Shown here in pieces: positions 1 to 8,789 of a DNA stretch of 64,000 bases. The notes under the pieces are model-generated. The model made no database searches and was not told the origin of the DNA. It saw only the letters and a program-made list of their open reading frames with translations. The position numbers were made by a program, and so were the translations under genes. The stretch spans positions 186,001 through 250,000 of the forward strand of contig NZ_CP071955.1 in the NCBI RefSeq assembly GCF_017603965.1, read 5' to 3'. This DNA comes from Xanthomonas fragariae (lineage in GTDB: Bacteria > Pseudomonadota > Gammaproteobacteria > Xanthomonadales > Xanthomonadaceae). Each line of letters begins with the position of its first letter. Positions within the stretch are counted from its first letter, which is position 1.

Positions 1-2
1 AT

Positions 3-263
3 GGTCTGGGCGGCATCATCGGCGCCATCCTGACCGGCGTGTTCTCGGCAGCATCGTTGGGCGGCCAGAAGGGTGGCGATTACGACATCGTGCATCAGGT
101 CGGCATCCAGACACTGGCTGTGGGCATCACCCTGGTGTGGATCGGCGTCGTGTCGGTCGTGGGTTTCCTGTTCGCCAAGCTGGTGTTCGGCCTGCGCGTC
201 ACCGTAGAAGCCGAGCGCGAGGGCCTGGACATCACTTCGCACGGCGAAGCCGCATACGAGTAG
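3..263 (+). CDS. amtB: Ammonium transporter, C-terminal end (partial)
   Basis: This is the last 86 codons of an Amt/MEP/Rh-family ammonium channel; the gene starts before the window. The reading frame is open from base 3, and the ATG at base 1 is out of frame. The visible part begins with a Gly-rich segment (GLGGIIGAILTGVF), then a membrane helix (LAVGITLVWIGVVSVVGFLF). It ends in a short charged cytoplasmic tail (EAEREGLDITSHGEAAYE), as in AmtB proteins, where the tail contacts GlnK. Lying directly before ntrBC fits a nitrogen-control locus. The family call rests on the C-terminus and context only. Confidence 0.85.
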   Translation, partial: GLGGIIGAILTGVFSAASLGGQKGGDYDIVHQVGIQTLAVGITLVWIGVVSVVGFLFAKLVFGLRVTVEAEREGLDITSHGEAAYE

Positions 264-520
264 TCCTGAGCATGCATACCCGCGGCCATGCTGCCGCGGG
301 TGACGCAACGACCCCGGCCGGAGAGCTGCCTTGCCGGGTCCGTTTTCCCCGCCGCCCTGACGAGTGCGAATCAACTGCCGAGGTGCCTGCATGACCAGCC
401 GCACGCCTGTGACTTTCGGCGCTGATGTGTGCTGGTCAGATGCGATCCGCCGCCATCCGGCTCCGACTTGTTTCCATGCATGCTTCGTTTTGCGCGACAT
501 CCGCGCAAGCCGATGCTGTT

Positions 521-537
521 TGCACTAAATTGGTGCA
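521..537 (+). promoter_or_regulatory. NtrC-binding site abutting the ntrB start codon
   Basis: The 17-bp dyad TGCACTAAATTGGTGCA is nearly identical to the classical enterobacterial NtrC (NRI) site (TGCAC-N7-GTGCA). Its last base is followed directly by the ATG at 538. A site here would place NtrC over the translation or transcription start of ntrBC, as in autorepressed glnL/ntrB promoters. Binding and autoregulation are inferred. No clear sigma-54 promoter was recognised in the rest of the 264-520 spacer. Confidence 0.75.
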
Positions 538-1593
538 ATGGTGATGTCGGCTCCGATGCCGTCGCTGGATAGCCTGGGCACCCCGGTGGCTTGGGCCGAC
601 CGCCAGGGTTGCGTGATAGCGGTCAACCCGGCTTTCGCGCGCTGGCTTGGGGTCAGCGCGCGGCGTTTGGTGGACCAACCACTGGCCGCACTGGAAGTAC
701 AAGGCGACGCGTTGGCCCGCTTTCTGCTCAACGACGAGCGCGACGTGCTGCGCCTACATCGGCTTGCCCTGGGCCTGCCCAACGATGCGCCCCGCTTTGC
801 CGAAGGCTGGTTGTCGCGGCTGGACGACGGCGGTTGGCTGCTGGAAACCCATCCGGTCGACGAATTTCCTGCGCTGGATCCCACCCACGCGCTGCCCAAC
901 GCCTTGAGCGCTGCGCTCAAGGGCTTGGCGCATGAACTGCGCAATCCGCTGGCCGGGCTCAAGGGCGCCGCCCAGTTGCTGGCACGTCGCTCGGCGGGGC
1001 GCGACGAAGACGAGCGCGAGTTGATCGAGTTGATCGGCACCGAAATCGAACGCCTGCACACCTTGCTCGAACGTTTGCTCTCGCCCACACCGGCGCGCCC
1101 GCACGACCGCCTCAACATCCACGTCGTGCTTGAGCGGGTGTTGCGCCTGGCCGAAGCCGAGGGCGTCTGGTCGGTGCAGGTGCAGCGCGATTACGACCCC
1201 AGCATTCCCGACATCCTTGGCGATGGCGACCGCCTGACCCAGGCGGTGTGGAATCTGGTGCGCAACGCGTTCCAGGCCGGGGCCATGCGGGTAACGCTGC
1301 GCACGCGCGTGGAGCATGGCCAGCGCATCCGCGACCGCGTGCATGCGATGTCGCTGCGGCTGGAAATCATCGACGACGGCGGCGGCGTGCCGGACGAGCT
1401 GGCCGAGCATCTATTCCTGCCGCTGGTCAGCGGACGCGCCGAAGGCAGTGGGCTGGGGTTGGCGCTGGCCCAGCAGGTCTCGCGCGAACACCACGGCACG
1501 CTGACCTATCGCTCGCGTCCGGGCCATACCGTTTTCACTCTGCTGTTGCCCGAACTGGCAGGCGATCACCACAAGGAACATCTGCATGGCTGA
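538..1593 (+). CDS. ntrB: Nitrogen-regulation sensor histidine kinase NtrB (GlnL)
   Basis: This soluble two-component kinase phosphorylates or dephosphorylates NtrC in response to the PII signal. It has 351 residues, the usual family size. An N-terminal PAS-like sensor region is followed by the H-box AHELRNPLAG with phospho-acceptor His132. Then come the N-box LVRNAFQA, the G1 box DDGGGVPDEL and the G2 box GSGLGLALAQQ. There are no membrane segments, as expected for NtrB. The ORF starts at ATG 538, directly on the NtrC box; a second ATG at 544 is an alternative. The last 8 bases overlap ntrC, so the two are probably translationally coupled. Confidence 0.93.
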   Translation: MVMSAPMPSLDSLGTPVAWADRQGCVIAVNPAFARWLGVSARRLVDQPLAALEVQGDALARFLLNDERDVLRLHRLALGLPNDAPRFAEGWLSRLDDGGWLLETHPVDEFPALDPTHALPNALSAALKGLAHELRNPLAGLKGAAQLLARRSAGRDEDERELIELIGTEIERLHTLLERLLSPTPARPHDRLNIHVVLERVLRLAEAEGVWSVQVQRDYDPSIPDILGDGDRLTQAVWNLVRNAFQAGAMRVTLRTRVEHGQRIRDRVHAMSLRLEIIDDGGGVPDELAEHLFLPLVSGRAEGSGLGLALAQQVSREHHGTLTYRSRPGHTVFTLLLPELAGDHHKEHLHG

Positions 1594-3016
1594 GGCCGCC
1601 GCGGCATCTCACCGTATCTGGGTGGTCGACGACGACCGCTCGGTCCGCTTCGTGCTGTCCACCGCCTTGCGCGATGCCGGCTACGCGGTGGACGGCTTCG
1701 CCAGCGCCGCCGCCGCGCTGCAGGCGCTGGCGATGCAGCCCACCCCGGATCTGCTGTTCACCGACGTGCGCATGCCTGGCGAAGACGGCCTGACACTGCT
1801 TGACAAGCTCAAATCCAAGCACCCGCAATTGCCGGTGATCGTCATGTCGGCCTACACCGATGTCACCAGCACGGCCGGCGCGTTCCGCGGCGGCGCGCAC
1901 GAGTTTCTATCCAAGCCATTCGATCTGGATGACGCAGTGGCACTGGCCGCGCGCGCGCTGCCGGATGCCGATGCCGGTGTCGACGAAATCGTCGGCACGC
2001 GGCCGGCCGAAGGCTCTGCATCATTGATCGGCGACACGCCCGCCATGCAGGCGCTGTTCCGTGCCATCGGCCGGCTCGCGCAGGCACCGCTATCGGTGTT
2101 GATCAACGGTGAAACCGGCACCGGCAAGGAACTGGTCGCACGCGCGCTGCACAACGAATCGCCACGCTCACGCAAACCTTTCGTTGCGCTCAATACCGCA
2201 GCAATTCCTGCCGAATTGCTGGAAAGCGAGTTGTTCGGCCACGAAACCGGCGCCTTCACCGGCGCCACCAAACGCCATATCGGCCGCTTCGAACAAGCCG
2301 ATGGCGGCACGTTGTTTCTTGACGAAATTGGCGACATGCCGCTGCCGCTGCAGACCCGCTTGCTGCGCGTGTTGGCGGAGAACGAATTCTTCCGCGTCGG
2401 CGGGCGCGAGTTGATCCGCGTCGATGTGCGCGTGATCGCTGCCACTCACCAGGATCTGGAAGCATTGGTTGAACAAGGCCGCTTCCGTGCCGACCTGCTG
2501 CATCGTCTGGATGTTGTGCGTCTGCAATTGCCACCGTTGCGCGAACGCCGCGGCGACATCGCGCAATTGGCGGAAAACTTTCTCGCCATGGCCGGCCGCA
2601 AACTCGATATGTTGCCCAAGCGATTGTCCTCGGCCGCGTTGGAAGACCTGCGCCAATACGACTGGCCCGGCAACGTGCGCGAGCTGGAAAACGTGTGCTG
2701 GCGCTTGGCCGCGCTGGCTACTGCCGACATCATCGATGTGATCGATGTGGAAGCCGCACTGGCGCGTGGCGGCCGTCGTCACCGTGGCGGCCGCAGCGAC
2801 GGGCAGTGGGACCAAATGCTCTCCAGCTGGGCCGCACAGCGCATGAGCGAAGGCGCTCAAGGCCTGCACGCAGAAGCCCGCGAACGCCTTGACAAGACCC
2901 TACTCGAAACTGCCCTACAACTCACCCAAGGCCGCCGTGCCGAAGCCGCCGCACGCCTGGGCCTGGGCCGCAACACCGTCACCCGCAAACTGGGCCCAGG
3001 CCGCAAACGGCGCTAA
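1586..3016 (+). CDS. ntrC: Nitrogen-regulation response regulator NtrC (GlnG), sigma-54 activator
   Basis: This 476-residue sigma-54-dependent activator is the partner of NtrB. The receiver domain carries the phospho-acceptor Asp60 in FTDVRMPGEDG. The central AAA+ domain has Walker A GETGTGKE, the sigma-54-contact loop GAFTGA and Walker B LFLDEIGDMP. A Fis-type helix-turn-helix ends the protein (RRAEAAARLGLGRNTVTRKL). All hallmark residues are present, so the protein should be functional. It overlaps ntrB by 8 bp and forms an operon with it. Confidence 0.95.
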   Translation: MAEAAAASHRIWVVDDDRSVRFVLSTALRDAGYAVDGFASAAAALQALAMQPTPDLLFTDVRMPGEDGLTLLDKLKSKHPQLPVIVMSAYTDVTSTAGAFRGGAHEFLSKPFDLDDAVALAARALPDADAGVDEIVGTRPAEGSASLIGDTPAMQALFRAIGRLAQAPLSVLINGETGTGKELVARALHNESPRSRKPFVALNTAAIPAELLESELFGHETGAFTGATKRHIGRFEQADGGTLFLDEIGDMPLPLQTRLLRVLAENEFFRVGGRELIRVDVRVIAATHQDLEALVEQGRFRADLLHRLDVVRLQLPPLRERRGDIAQLAENFLAMAGRKLDMLPKRLSSAALEDLRQYDWPGNVRELENVCWRLAALATADIIDVIDVEAALARGGRRHRGGRSDGQWDQMLSSWAAQRMSEGAQGLHAEARERLDKTLLETALQLTQGRRAEAAARLGLGRNTVTRKLGPGRKRR

Positions 3017-3362
3017 CCCGGCCTCTCGGTTGCAAGCCCCTCGCCCTCCGTGAGCTCGCTTTCCCAGGGTGCGCTCAGACCAGTGAATCATCGGTCGGCA
3101 ACGCCGGCTCTCGACACCTATTGTGGTAGACCGCCGAGACAATAATGAGGTTGGGGTGAGGTGCCTGCGCCGATAAAAGCGCTGCCTCTCGAAGAGGAGT
3201 CGACGCCATCTCGTACCTCGCACCGCACCCCATCAACCCACATCCTCAAACAACCCGCCCACCACACCAGCCCCGTCAACACTCGAGCTGCCTGCACGCG
3301 CATTTCATGACACGTGAACATGCGCCCGCATAGGTTTCCAGCCTGATCAGGAGAACAGCTCG
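3017..3362. other. Intergenic region, ntrC to sodC
   Basis: These 346 bp contain no convincing ORF, RNA gene or repeat. The last 25 bp hold an AGGAG ribosome-binding site for the superoxide dismutase gene starting at 3363. The promoter of that gene must lie here but cannot be pinned down by eye. Confidence 0.5.
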
Positions 3363-3962
3363 ATGCCCCACCGGTCGTCCACGATTATTGCTCTCACCGC
3401 TTTGGCGCTGGCTGCCTGCAGCAGCACGCCACCAACTCCGCCGCCGCCGCCCCAAGCGGTGCGGATCGTGCCCACCCGCCTGGTGCAGCAGGCCGAAGCA
3501 GCGCTGGCATCGGCTTCGGGCAGCTTGGTCAGCGGTCGTGTGGTGCTGGTGCCTGCGTTACGGGGTATCCGCATCACCGGCACCGTCGGTGGGTTGCGCC
3601 CGGGCGTCGTCGTCGGCTTTCACGTGCACGAACGTGGCGATTGCAGCGCCGCCGATGCCAGCAGTGCCGGCGCGCATTTCAATCCGACCGGTGCGCCGCA
3701 CGGGCGGAGCGGCAATGGCGCGCATCACCTGGGCGATATGGACAATCTGCGCGCGGACGCCGAAGGCGTCGCATATCTGGACATGATCGTTTCCGGCATC
3801 AGTCTTGGCGATGCGGCACCGACCGATGTGATGGGCAAGTCGCTGATCGTGCACGCCGATTCGGACGACTATCGAAGCCAACCCAGCGGCAATGCCGGCG
3901 CACGTCTGGCCTGCGGCGTCATTCGCGTCGCCAAATCGCGCACCTCCCCTTCGCAGCCCTGA
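3363..3962 (+). CDS. sodC: Periplasmic Cu/Zn superoxide dismutase, lipoprotein (copy 1)
   Basis: This is a 199-residue SodC-type protein that dismutates superoxide in the cell envelope. It starts with a lipoprotein signal peptide ending in the lipobox ALAAC (Cys at about residue 20), followed by a Pro-rich linker. The metal-ligand histidines are visible: FHVHERGDCS, then AHFNP, then PHG, then the His/Asp pair in AHHLGDMDN, and IVHADSDDY. The catalytic Arg lies in GARLACGVI, and the two Cys of the conserved disulfide are present. A second sodC follows 48 bp downstream, so the pair is a tandem duplication, probably one transcript. Confidence 0.92.
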   Translation: MPHRSSTIIALTALALAACSSTPPTPPPPPQAVRIVPTRLVQQAEAALASASGSLVSGRVVLVPALRGIRITGTVGGLRPGVVVGFHVHERGDCSAADASSAGAHFNPTGAPHGRSGNGAHHLGDMDNLRADAEGVAYLDMIVSGISLGDAAPTDVMGKSLIVHADSDDYRSQPSGNAGARLACGVIRVAKSRTSPSQP

Positions 3963-4010
3963 ATTGGGCATCAATGGCCGCAGCTGCGGCCTCTCTAAAG
4001 GAGTTTTTGC

Positions 4011-4664
4011 ATGCGCATTCTTCCGACGACCTTATTCCTGGCCACCGCGCTGATGCTGACCTCGTGCAAGCGCGACGAGCCCGCACCGGCCGACCCTGCA
4101 CCCGCACCGCAGGCCAGCATGCCAGCCGAAGCGGCGCATGTTGGCGAGCATGCCGCCCCCATGGTCGCCGAGGCGGCGGCCACCACCACCGCAACCGCAA
4201 CCGCCGAGCTCCAGCCGACCAAGGGCAATGAGGTCAAGGGCACGGTGACATTCAAGACCGTCGACGGCGCGCTACGCGTGACCGGTCAGCTGAGCGGTCT
4301 CAAGCCCAACACCGAACACGGCTTCCATATCCACGAAAAGGGCGATTGCAGCGCACCGGACGGCAGCAGTGCCGGCGGGCACCTCAATCCGGCCCAATCC
4401 GATCACGGCAATGTCAGCGCCGACCCGCACCACGGCGGCGATATGCCCAACATCAAAGCCGATGCGCAGGGAAATGCCCGCATTGATGGCCCGGTGTCGA
4501 GCAACGTCAATCTTGGCAAGGCAGACCAGTTCGATATCGCCGGCCACGCATTGATCGTGCACGCCGATGCGGACGACTACAAAACCCAGCCCACCGGCAA
4601 CGCCGGCGGCCGTCTGGCGTGCGGTGTGATCACCACCGACAACGCGCAGGCTGCAACAAAGTAG
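4011..4664 (+). CDS. sodC: Periplasmic Cu/Zn superoxide dismutase, lipoprotein (copy 2)
   Basis: This 217-residue paralogue of the upstream gene has a lipobox (MLTSC) and a longer Ala/Thr/Glu-rich linker of about 50 residues before the SOD fold. All metal ligands are conserved: FHIHEKGDCSAPDGSSAGGH, HLNP, HHGGDMPN and IVHADADDY. The Arg-Cys motif GGRLACGVI is also present. An AAAGGAG ribosome-binding site precedes ATG 4011. A strong hairpin at 4695-4723 closes the transcription unit. The two copies differ mostly in the linker and N-terminal half. Confidence 0.92.
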   Translation: MRILPTTLFLATALMLTSCKRDEPAPADPAPAPQASMPAEAAHVGEHAAPMVAEAAATTTATATAELQPTKGNEVKGTVTFKTVDGALRVTGQLSGLKPNTEHGFHIHEKGDCSAPDGSSAGGHLNPAQSDHGNVSADPHHGGDMPNIKADAQGNARIDGPVSSNVNLGKADQFDIAGHALIVHADADDYKTQPTGNAGGRLACGVITTDNAQAATK

Positions 4665-4694
4665 GCACTTAAACCGAACCGATTAATTACTTGA

Positions 4695-4723
4695 AACGCC
4701 GCGGTGATTATCACCGCGGCGTT
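4695..4723 (+). terminator. Rho-independent terminator after the sodC pair
   Basis: A perfect 13-bp stem (AACGCCGCGGTGA / TCACCGCGGCGTT) with a 3-nt loop starts 31 bp after the stop codon of the second sodC. It is followed by a weak T-rich stretch. Confidence 0.7.
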
Positions 4724-4773
4724 GATTTTGGATGTTGATGAGCTGCCGGCCGCCGTAATCCGCAGACAGCTTA

Positions 4774-4915
4774 AAGCGGCTAACAAAACAACTGCGCTCA
4801 CCGCCAGGCGGGCGCGGTCGGTGCTCGGAATCGGCATGTGCCACGCCTACACTCCGGTTCCTCCGCGCCGCCCGCACCAACCTGGACACTGCTCGCTACG
4901 TTTTGTTAGCCGCTC
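4774..4915. mobile_element. MITE copy 1 (IS5-family-derived, ~142 bp)
   Basis: A non-coding element with terminal inverted repeats AAGCGGCTAACAAAAC and GTTTTGTTAGCCGCTC. Its inside is closely similar to 36127-36269 and more distantly to 59459-59601. The ends match those of the 866-bp IS5-family element in the CRISPR array (43452-44317), so that IS is the likely source of transposase. TTA precedes the left end. The rest of the 4916-5156 spacer shows no gene. Confidence 0.8.
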
Positions 4916-5156
4916 TTGGATGCATGCGGCCACACTGCCGTCATGCGGTTGGATCGTGTCGCCGGTTAAACTCACCGTGTCGCCGTGCTGCCCTGCAAGA
5001 ACAGCAGCAACACCTGTCCAGGCGGCCATGCGCATCGTGGTGCATCGGTTCCAGTCCCAACACGCGTGCGTGAGACGCACGCGGTCCAGCTCGGCCACAT
5101 GACGCCGGTTTCCAGCATGCCCTGCAGTGCAGGAGCCGAAGACACCGGCGTATCGC

Positions 5157-6062
5157 TCACGCCGCCAACGCCTGCCGCGGGCCCTGGCCCGGTTCTACAT
5201 GCACATACAGCACCGGCAGCCCATGTGCTTCCAAGACAGCGGCCATTTGTCGCTGACGGGAGAGATATTGCTCGTACACGCCGCGCAGGCGTTCGCAGTT
5301 CTCGCGATCATGCGTGTAGTAATCGCACCAATCGGCCGGGTCGAACAGCGCAATGCGCACTTCGCCGTCGACGTAGCGCAGCACCGGTTCAGGCGACTGC
5401 TCCAGCCATTCTTCGGTGTACGGGGCGAGCAGGGCGGCTTCAATCAGTGGCCACAACGGTGCCAGGCCCTGATTGTCGTACTGGATGGAAATCATCGCTG
5501 CAAGGTCGTGCGCGGTAAGGTAACGCGCATGTTCGATGCGTGCGCCGAAACTTTCCTGCGCTAGCAGCGCGGTGTCGGCCTGGGCCATGCCCTGAGCCAG
5601 CAGCACTTGCTCCATCGCATCGGCCACCGTGGCGACGATTTCCGGATCGCCGCAAAGCAGGAACGGCAGCACGCGCAAGCTGCCGCCGGTGAGCTGTGGC
5701 TCGGCCTGGAAGGGCAGCGGAATCTGGCCTTGCGCATCGGCACCGAAGGCCAGCACGCGCGAGCCTTGGTCGCGTCCGGGCGCGCGCGCGCGCAGCTCTT
5801 CCAGACGGCGATGCAGCGGCCAGCCCGGTCGCAGCACTTCGGCCGGGTCGAAATGCGCCATCGCCACGCTCAGCTCCAGCGCGCGCACTTCAGGAATCCA
5901 TTGCGCCAAGTCGCGTCCGATGCGTTCGGCCAGCATGCCAGCCTGCTCGGGCGGCAGGGCGCCACGCTCGGGGAAGGTTCCGCCCGACAATTCCAGCGCC
6001 ATCACACCCATGGCGATCACGCCGTGTTCGGTCTTGCTCATGATTTGCGGTTGGCCCATCAC
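5157..6062 (-). CDS. Conserved protein of unknown function
   Basis: This is an ORF of 301 codons with coding character typical of the neighbourhood. I do not recognise a domain. There is no signal peptide or membrane segment. The start is uncertain: ATG codons at residues 1, 2 and 8 (MSKTEHGV) are possible, and the third would still leave a 294-residue protein. The C-terminal half is rich in acidic and aromatic residues (WCDYYTHDRENCERLRGVYEQYL). It is divergent from the thiolase gene at 6131. Confidence 0.7.
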   Translation of the reverse strand: MMGQPQIMSKTEHGVIAMGVMALELSGGTFPERGALPPEQAGMLAERIGRDLAQWIPEVRALELSVAMAHFDPAEVLRPGWPLHRRLEELRARAPGRDQGSRVLAFGADAQGQIPLPFQAEPQLTGGSLRVLPFLLCGDPEIVATVADAMEQVLLAQGMAQADTALLAQESFGARIEHARYLTAHDLAAMISIQYDNQGLAPLWPLIEAALLAPYTEEWLEQSPEPVLRYVDGEVRIALFDPADWCDYYTHDRENCERLRGVYEQYLSRQRQMAAVLEAHGLPVLYVHVEPGQGPRQALAA

Positions 6063-6130
6063 GGGGTCGAAGCTACACTGCGGCCATTATGCCTGCCGGC
6101 CATGTGCAGGCGATGTCCCCCGAGTCCTCC

Positions 6131-7426
6131 ATGCCAGGTCAACCGATGCCCGCAGCCCGTCCCGTCGCCATTCTGGGTGGCGTCCGTATCCCGTTCTGTC
6201 GTCAGAACACCGCATACGCGGACGTGGGCAACCTGGGCATGTCGGTGCGCACGCTGGGCGCACTGGTCGAGCGCTTCGGGCTGCATGGGCGGCAACTGGG
6301 CGAGGTGGCGATGGGCGCGGTGATCAAGCACTCCGCAGACTGGAACCTGGCGCGCGAGGCGGCGCTGTCGTCCGGGCTGTCGCCGTTGACCCCAGGCACC
6401 ACCTTGCAGCGTGCCTGTGGCACCAGCCTGGATTCGGTGATTACCATCGCCAACAAGATCGCGTTGGGCCAGATCGACTCGGGCATCGGCGGCGGCTCGG
6501 ACACGACCTCGGAAGTGCCGATCGTCTACGGCAAGAAGTTGCGAGCACGGTTGCTGGCGGCCAATCGGGCCAAGGCCACCGGCGACAAGCTCAAAGCCCT
6601 GATGGGAGGTTTCAAATTCGGCGAACTCAAGCCCGAATTCCCAGGCGTGGCCGAGCCGCGCACCGGCAAGAGCATGGGCGACCATTGCGAGGACATGGCC
6701 AAGGAATGGAATATCTCGCGCGAGTCGCAGGACGAGTGGGCGGTGGCCTCGCACCATAAGCTGGCCGCAGCGTATGAGCGCGGCTTCTTCGATTCGCTGA
6801 TCGCCCCGTTTCGCGGCGTCTCGCGCGACAACATCTTGCGCGCAGATACCTCGCTGGAAAAGCTGGCCACGTTGCGCCCGGCGTTCGACAAGGCTTCCGG
6901 TCGCGGCACGCTGACTGCCGCCAATTCCACGCCGCTTACCGATGGCGCCGCTGCGGTGCTGTTGTCCAGCGAAGCCTGGGCGCTGGCGCACGGCCACACG
7001 CCGATGGCCTATCTGTGCGATGCGCAGGTGGCGGCAGTGGATTTCGTGCATGGTGAAGGCTTGTTGATGGCGCCAACTATAGCGGTGCCGCAAATGCTGG
7101 CGCGCCAGGGCCTGACCTTGCAGGATTTCGACATTTATGAAATCCACGAAGCCTTCGCCGCGCAGGTGTTGTGCACGTTGCGCGCGTGGGAAAGTGAAGA
7201 TTACTGCCGCAATCGCCTGGGCTTGGACGCGCCCATGGGCCGCATCGACCCGGACAAGATCAACCCGCTTGGTTCGTCGCTGGCCACCGGCCACCCGTTC
7301 GCCGCCACCGGCGCGCGTGTGGTGACCACCGCGGCCAAACAGCTGGAAGAACGCGGTGGTGGCCGTGCGTTGATTTCGATCTGTACGGCTGGCGGCATGG
7401 GTGTGGTGGCAATCGTCGAGCGCTGA
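6131..7426 (+). CDS. Acetyl-CoA C-acyltransferase (thiolase, FadI-like)
   Basis: This is a thiolase-superfamily enzyme of about 431 residues that condenses or cleaves acyl-CoA, probably in fatty-acid degradation. The nucleophilic Cys lies in LQRACGTSLDSV. The active-site His is in EIHEAFAAQVL and the second catalytic Cys in ICTAGGMGVV; the Gly-rich loop NPLGSSLATGHPFAATGAR is intact. The frame is open back to 6089. I prefer ATG 6131 because the family-like sequence (ARPVAILGGVRIPF) begins just after it, but upstream starts cannot be excluded. No fadJ-type partner lies next to it. Confidence 0.85.
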   Translation: MPGQPMPAARPVAILGGVRIPFCRQNTAYADVGNLGMSVRTLGALVERFGLHGRQLGEVAMGAVIKHSADWNLAREAALSSGLSPLTPGTTLQRACGTSLDSVITIANKIALGQIDSGIGGGSDTTSEVPIVYGKKLRARLLAANRAKATGDKLKALMGGFKFGELKPEFPGVAEPRTGKSMGDHCEDMAKEWNISRESQDEWAVASHHKLAAAYERGFFDSLIAPFRGVSRDNILRADTSLEKLATLRPAFDKASGRGTLTAANSTPLTDGAAAVLLSSEAWALAHGHTPMAYLCDAQVAAVDFVHGEGLLMAPTIAVPQMLARQGLTLQDFDIYEIHEAFAAQVLCTLRAWESEDYCRNRLGLDAPMGRIDPDKINPLGSSLATGHPFAATGARVVTTAAKQLEERGGGRALISICTAGGMGVVAIVER

Positions 7427-7441
7427 TCGCTGCTGCGCAGC

Positions 7442-7492
7442 GGGATTCGGGATTCGCGAAGGGGAAGCCTGTTTTTGCGAATCCCGAATCCC
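7442..7492. terminator. Long hairpin between convergent genes
   Basis: A perfect 16-bp inverted repeat (GGGATTCGGGATTCGC and its complement) with a 19-nt loop lies between the convergent thiolase gene and hemY. It probably ends transcription from both sides. The arm is built from the GGGATTC motif, a common intergenic motif in this genome type; a similar stretch occurs near 32700. Confidence 0.6.
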
Positions 7493-7523
7493 GAATTGCT
7501 TATTTGTAATCAAACGTTATCGA

Positions 7524-8789
7524 CTACAGAACGCGATCGTCCGGCGCGAGCGGATCGGCTGGCGGTGTTTCATACGCCGAAAAGATCGACTCGGGCAGTG
7601 AGTGCTGCGGCATGGTCTCGTGCACCGGTTCACCACGTGCGGCACGCAAGGCATTGGCATAGCAATGCTGCGCTGAAAACAGATCGCCTGCCGCCGCGAA
7701 GCCGTGTCCGAGTTCTTCCCAGGCCGGGCTACCAGCACCGTTGGCCACAGCGCGATGCAGAAATTCTTCGGCCTGCGACCACTGCTGTTGGTGGCGTGCC
7801 AGCCGCGCCAGCGTCAGCAACAGACCCGGGCTATCCGGATACTGGGTCAGCCAACGCTGCGCACTGGCGCGACGCGAATCGTATTTTTCCAGAGGCAGCA
7901 CGCCGTACAGACGCACCAGCGATTCGTCCCACTGCGTATCCAGCGCCTGTTCCAGGCTGTGGACGGCCGCATCGTCCCAATGCAGTATCGCCGCGCGCTG
8001 TGCGTAAGCGCCGACTACTGCTGGATAAGTGCGCAGTGGTTTGGGCAATGTTTCCCAACGCTCGGCCAGTGCATTGGCGTCGCTGGCCTGCAACAGCGTT
8101 TGTTCGGCCAACGTCGCTTCCAGCGCGCTGTAGGCGTCGGGTGCCAGCACTGCCTGCTGACGCAAGGCGCCAAGCTGACCGTAAGCTTCATCGGCGCGAC
8201 CGATCTGCGCCAATGCGTGCGTACGCAGCAGCAGGCCGCGCGCCGGCAGCGGTTGAGCGTTGGCGATGTCGAGTGCATTGATCGCCTCGACCGGGCGTTG
8301 CCGTGCCAGATACCGCTCGCCTTGCAGCAATGCATGCGCGGTGGGGTCGCGCTCGGCCAATTGCTGGGCCAGTGCATTGGCCCCTGCCTCATCGCCGCGC
8401 GCGTCGGCCACCCGCACTGCGCTTGCCAACGCAATGCCGCTGACTTCGTCGTCTTCGCTGGCGTTTACCAGCAGGCGTTCGGCGCGCTGCCACTGGCCAT
8501 GATCGGCCGCGCGCAGGCCTTCAATCAGTCGCGCACGGCCTTTCTTGTGGCGGTACTTGCCCCAGACGCGGAACGGCAGGCTGATCAGCGTCCACAACAG
8601 CCACAACACCAACAGCGCGATGACCAGGATCAGCGCCGCTTGCGGCATGGCCGCGCGGTAGTCGTTGCCATCAACGCTGACCACCACGTTGCCCAGGTCG
8701 TAACTGTTCTGGTGCGACAGCCACTGCGCACCGAGCACGCCCAGCGCTACGGCAACCAACAGAATCAAGACGGTACGCAACACTTTCAT
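7524..8789 (-). CDS. hemY: HemY-family membrane TPR protein
   Basis: This 421-residue protein has two N-terminal membrane helices (VLRTVLILLVAVALGVLGAQ and ALILVIALLVLWLLWTLISL). A long cytoplasmic or periplasmic TPR-like helical region rich in Ala, Leu and Arg follows. That is the HemY architecture; the exact role in haem biosynthesis is not settled. The start ATG overlaps the hemX stop by 4 bp, so hemD, hemX and hemY look like one operon. Confidence 0.9.
   Translation of the reverse strand: MKVLRTVLILLVAVALGVLGAQWLSHQNSYDLGNVVVSVDGNDYRAAMPQAALILVIALLVLWLLWTLISLPFRVWGKYRHKKGRARLIEGLRAADHGQWQRAERLLVNASEDDEVSGIALASAVRVADARGDEAGANALAQQLAERDPTAHALLQGERYLARQRPVEAINALDIANAQPLPARGLLLRTHALAQIGRADEAYGQLGALRQQAVLAPDAYSALEATLAEQTLLQASDANALAERWETLPKPLRTYPAVVGAYAQRAAILHWDDAAVHSLEQALDTQWDESLVRLYGVLPLEKYDSRRASAQRWLTQYPDSPGLLLTLARLARHQQQWSQAEEFLHRAVANGAGSPAWEELGHGFAAAGDLFSAQHCYANALRAARGEPVHETMPQHSLPESIFSAYETPPADPLAPDDRVL

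Noticed and set aside
3017..3362. Possible small protein genes after ntrC
   Set aside because: The short frames lack ribosome-binding sites and recognisable composition.
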